11,505 nucleotides of DNA, from assembly GCA_013054445.1 (NCBI GenBank), contig JAAMPI010001676.1, positions 1 through 11,505 on the forward strand. The letters run 5' to 3'. The translations under genes and the position numbers were made by a program. The stretch's first letter is position 1, and every line of letters begins with the position of its first letter. A model generated the notes under the pieces. The model did no database searches, was not told the origin of the DNA, and worked only from the letters and a program-made list of their open reading frames with translations. Of the stretch, positions 7,948 to 11,505 are shown piece by piece. This DNA comes from Cudoniella acicularis. Its lineage: Eukaryota > Ascomycota > Leotiomycetes > Helotiales > Helotiaceae.

Positions 7948-10898
7948 ATGGATGCCAAACTCGCCACGCTGGAAGAGAAGCTTGCGAAATTGGAGTAAGC
8001 ACTTCCCCGAGCGTTTCATCCTTTAACTCGGACAAGTTTGTGGGGTTTCAATATCCTTTTCGATGTCTCGGGAGTTCTGAGAAGCCAAACACGCACGAAT
8101 TCCAGAATTCTTCTTCATCAAGCAACGCTGATCCGAGAACCCGTAGGCTCACTTATGAAGAGCTGTCCCAAAAGATACCAACTGCTGAAGTCACGTCCGA
8201 AAAACATGAAGTATACTCACCCTAATATCCACCTGCTGACGCTCTATCTCATTGGTGAGACATAAAGGCTAAGAACAATATGTCCCTGCAGAAATTGGCT
8301 TCAGTTAATGGCGATCAGAATGAGGTGGAGAAATTTCTCATTGTCTTTCTCCACAGTTCTGCCTTACTAACCAACTTTTGAAGGAAGAAGCCGCTCCTAC
8401 AATCCCGAATTCTCGAGCTCGGATTCTACACAATGTCGCGGATGAGAAAACCGATGAGCGTAGAGACGAATATCCTGATGGAACTATACCTGGATCCAAA
8501 GAATTAGAAAACACCAAACCCTATGCATTCACCTTTCGCAAATTCTTCAACTACAGGCACAGCGAAGATGAGATTGTCATCCATGACACAAAACTACGCG
8601 ATTTACTAAGATCCCAACTGCGCCATTATCGTGGACATATGCTCTTAGGAGACACAATCAATCTCGAGAGTCCCTTTGAGCCAATCATTCTTAACTGGGA
8701 TAAACTGGAAAAGACTGGAAATGCAGAGGGGCCCAGCAGTGTCAGTGACCAAACCCGGTCGGATCTACGACTACTTCTGAAGACTGTTTCCGAAAACTCA
8801 ACCGACCGAAGGCTGGAACAGCTCCTCAAGACGAGAGGCCTGAACATGGACCAAAAGAGGATCACATATGAAACTCTCTGGACGATCTTTCCTCCAGGTG
8901 AAATCGTTTTTGGCAAACCCTTTCAGAAACAACCTCAGCTATTCATTGTACAGGACAACGTACGACCCTGGCCGGAGCCAGAGACTCCACGCGGAAGATC
9001 GGCCCCTTGGGTTCTGAAGTGTTGGATGTACGATTGGACTGGCCATGTTTTTCTCCGAACATTGCTGAAGCTCAGGTTCGAACGATTTGAAGGTGCAAAG
9101 CCCATCAACTCATTACCGTACTATCCCTTTCGCTATCATGAGAACCGCAAAGACATGGAAGACGAGTTGTTGGAGCGGGGAAAGACCTACAGGAGAGTAT
9201 GCATCGCGAAAAAAGGGGAGCAGATGTATCATTACAAAGGCGGAGTGATATTTAGCAGAAGGGGAATCACCGATACTCCTGACGAAGGTTCGGTAAGTTT
9301 TCACTCAGCCATCCTCCGAGAACGGCTCTAATTACAGCAGGACGATGATGATGGCCAATCCTTGTCCTCCTCTTTCCGTCGAAATCGACTCCCCGTTGCC
9401 TCGAAAACCAGCCAGGTAAGCTTTTGGCCTGCGGTCTGGAAGGACCACGTGTACTAATTTCAACTTCTAAGATTGACAGCACAGTGATGGTCGATTTCGT
9501 GTCATATAACAGGTACGGACCAGCTGTGGCTGCGGTGGGGTCTTTAGTCCCTCTCGATGACGACCCCGATTGCAATTGTTCGGAGTGTCGCCAAAACGAC
9601 GAGCTCTCAAAGATGTCCAGGAAAGACTTCGACAAGTTCACTGCAGAAAATCGCGAGTCCAATTGGTCTCCAGAACAATTCATGCTTTGTCCACCAAGGG
9701 TTCTGGGTTATGTGCTTCGTGACAAACAGTGGGCTCAGCTACAAATTAATGTTGTCAATAAGAACTCAGATGATAACAAACCCCCTAAGTGGTATCTCGA
9801 CAAACTCAAGCTCTCTGGACCGGATTCCGGGGAGGAAACGAAGACCCTTCTCATGAACCTAGTGAGAAACCATGGTGGAAGCGGAGGCTCTGAAGGAAAG
9901 AATGAAGTTCAGATGGACGACATTATTGCAAATAAGGGAAAGGGTTTGGTTATTCTACTATACGGTAACATTTCTTGTTCTCAACCCTGCAGAGCGTGCC
10001 CATTAATACTTTCAAGGTCCGCCTGGCGTTGGCAAGACATCCACAGGTCGGTGTTTTAATTTACTCTTTGCTGCATTCTAGACCTAACATACTCGCAGCT
10101 GAGACTGTCGCAATCGCCGCGCAGAAGCCACTGTTCCCCGTAAGCGTAGCAGATGTTGGAACCAAGGCCAAGTATGTCGAGGCGAACCTCGAGAAGATCT
10201 TCGATCTGGCGACAACGTGGGAAGCTATTCTTCTCATGTAAGTGTTCAAGCAACAAAATTATTGTATGCGTGCACGTTACTGATAGCTATACAGTGACGA
10301 AGCAGATGTGTTCCTCGAGAGTCGATCGAGGGGTGCCGGAAACAACACAGAGAGAAACGCACTAGTTTCAGGTAAATACCAGTGAGTAGTTCATAGTAGA
10401 TTGATGAGACTGACAATAGCAGTTTTTCTTCGAGTTCTTGAATATTACCAAGGTAGCAAATGACTCAACCCGTTGCAGATACCCAGCCTTTACTGAATCA
10501 ATCCAGGTATCCTATTCCTAACGACCAACCAAATCGCACAATTCGATGTCGCCGTCCAATCTCGCATTCATATTGCTCTGAAGTATGAACCCCTGAGCGA
10601 AATACAAACTTCTGAGATCTTCATGCAATTCCTAAACCAACTGAATGAGAAAAAGCAAGTCAAAAACCTGAGAAGCATCGAAAGTTGGGTCCAAAGCGAT
10701 ATCATTCGGCGCAAGGCTGGTTTTGATGGCCGCCAAATCCGTAATATCATATCTTGCGCCATGAATTTGGCCCGAGCCGAGTACAGACAGCTTGAGAAGG
10801 ACGATCTTTTGAAAGTGGTCGATATCGTTCGCGATTTTAAGACCGAGTTCAAGATGCAATTCGACAGGTATATGAGATCGCAAGGAGGAAGTGAGTAA
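7948..10898 (+). CDS. Fungal AAA+ ATPase with DUF7025-type N-terminal region
   Basis: Eleven exons are proposed: 7948-7994, 8075-8210, 8268-8324, 8384-9292, 9338-9415, 9472-9964, 10017-10046, 10099-10237, 10295-10371, 10420-10452 and 10507-10898. They total 2391 nt (796 residues plus TAA). The ATG has an excellent context (CAACAAAATG) and opens a coiled-coil-like MDAKLATLEEKLAKLE. Residues about 115-455 are the DUF7025-type region (YAFTFRKFFNYRH, TYETLWTIFPPGE 241-253, CWMYDW 293-298, INSLPYYPF 321-329), with a CxCxxC cluster at 443-448 and LCPPRVLGY at 481-489. The AAA core is complete: Walker A GPPGVGKT 574-581, Walker B LLIDEAD 628-634, sensor 1 N674 in FLTTNQ, arginine finger R686 in QSRIHIAL, and lid GFDGRQIRN 738-746. 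This is a hexamer-type remodelling ATPase family widespread in ascomycetes with no settled substrate. All key residues are intact, so it is probably functional. Least certain is the exon 2 acceptor (8074 or 8122, both in frame); a different C-terminus is possible through GTGAGT at 10891. Confidence 0.93.
9331..9340 (+). promoter_or_regulatory. Tandem NAGNAG splice acceptor of the AAA gene
   Basis: The 3' end of the fourth intron reads ACAGCAG. Both AGs (ending 9337 and 9340) keep the frame, giving a protein with or without one Gln before the DDDDG stretch. The intron would be 45 or 48 bp. Confidence 0.6.
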
Positions 10899-10961
10899 CG
10901 AATACTCTGGGGTCTATGGAGTACCGCGGTACCACTACTTTCAGAAAGGGGTTTCATTTGA

Positions 10962-11266
10962 GTTGTCTTTTGTTCCCGAGTTTTGACAACGATTCGTTCC
11001 TTCAGATTCCCGGTTTACTTTTTGAGGGTTCGAATTGTGATGAAGCATTGAATCAATATCAACCGGATCTGTAATTTGTTCCCTGATTTTCATTCCCAGT
11101 GAGGGGTATTGTATCAATGAAGCCCAATCTTCTCTTCCTCTTCTTTCTCGTTCTTGCCCCTGGCGAACATCTGGAGCAACGGAAGCCTCGTAAGTGAAAA
11201 CCTCAACCCTACTTCCTTCGTCCTAGGGACGACCCCCTTCTTATCACCCCAAGGACCTATACCTCG
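10962..11266. other. 3' flank of AAA gene
   Basis: This interval has normal base composition and separates the AAA gene from the AT-rich edge. It contains pyrimidine-rich tracts (about 11129-11160) and the short frame described separately. I recognise no RNA gene or transposon end. Confidence 0.45.
11117..11190 (+). CDS. Possible first exon of a small secreted protein (weak)
   Basis: ATG at 11117 (context TATCAATGA) opens MKPNLLFLFFLVLAPGEHLEQ, a short basic start, a strongly hydrophobic core of about 11 residues, then a polar stretch, which is signal-peptide-like. A consensus donor GTAAGT begins at 11190, after CGGAAGCCTC. Without splicing the frame stops seven bases later. No second exon can be found, because the sequence soon becomes AT-rich decayed DNA. 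It may be the remnant 5' exon of a gene lost to repeat insertion, or chance in a pyrimidine-rich tract. Confidence 0.2.
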
Positions 11267-11505
11267 TAATAATAATTTAATTATTATTATATTTATAATA
11301 AAGCTTTAAGTTTAAAGATTTTAGATTATAAGATAAAATAATTATAATATTAAGGTTTAAATAATTAAGGCTAAGGCTAAAGAGATATTAATTAATATTA
11401 ATTTTATTATCTTTAAAAATATTATTAAATTTACAATAAGTTTAAAAGTCTTAAAATTTTAATTTTTAAATTATAAACATATTATTAATGCAGTTATATA
11501 AAAGT
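11267..11505. repeat. Extremely AT-rich decayed (RIP-like) sequence
   Basis: Composition changes abruptly at about 11266. From there to the edge only about one base in nine is G or C, and no frame is usable. The border holds an 11-bp-arm palindrome, TAATAATAATT T AATTATTATTA (11267-11289), and a short tandem AAGGCTA pair lies near 11367. This is typical of heavily RIP-mutated transposon islands in ascomycetes. The original element cannot be identified. Confidence 0.7.

Noticed and set aside
8626..8916. 96-codon minus-strand frame within the AAA gene
   Set aside because: Antisense shadow of the DUF7025-type exon, which has clear family motifs on the plus strand.
1..11505. CRISPR arrays, rRNA, bacterial operons or Shine-Dalgarno sites
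   Set aside because: No regularly spaced repeats or rRNA-like blocks were seen, and the spliceosomal introns show a eukaryotic fungal genome.

Overview
The window reads as an accessory region of a filamentous ascomycete (Pezizomycotina) genome. The evidence is many short GT-AG introns of about 45-80 bp with CTAAC/CTGAC-like branch sites, protein families typical of these fungi (kinesin-light-chain-type TPR, fungal CorA-like transporter, NLR-like protein with a DUF7708-like N-terminus, DUF7025-type AAA ATPase), and repeat copies with C-to-T/G-to-A decay resembling repeat-induced point mutation (RIP). Genus or species cannot be named from the sequence. All splice models were read by eye. The two large ones are supported because total coding length is divisible by three and the junctions restore family motifs.

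Layout. 1-536 (+): 3' end of a TPR protein, probably the repeat tail of a fungal NLR-type receptor that begins outside the window. 537-3290: degraded repeats. They include a direct repeat pair (about 774-1350 and 2473-3032) whose second copy is strongly A/T-shifted, then an LTR-like fragment on the minus strand carrying 12 ambiguous bases. 3298-3982 (+): a three-exon, N-terminally short CorA-like transporter abutting that fragment. 3983-4840: gene-poor, convergent 3' flank. 4841-6739 (-): a six-exon gene for a 514-residue NLR-like protein with a NACHT-like core whose Walker A motif is degenerate. 6740-7947: shared divergent 5' region. 7948-10898 (+): an 11-exon gene for an intact AAA+ ATPase of about 796 residues. 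10899-11266: 3' flank with a possible tiny signal-peptide-like first exon. 11267-11505: extremely AT-rich decayed DNA running off the edge.

How the parts may work together. The NLR-like and AAA ATPase genes are divergent neighbours, and a TPR-tail protein and a CorA-like membrane protein lie close by. Fungal NLR-like proteins are linked to non-self recognition and heterokaryon incompatibility, and the TE-rich, decayed surroundings fit a fast-evolving accessory locus. Any functional link between these four genes is inference from position only.
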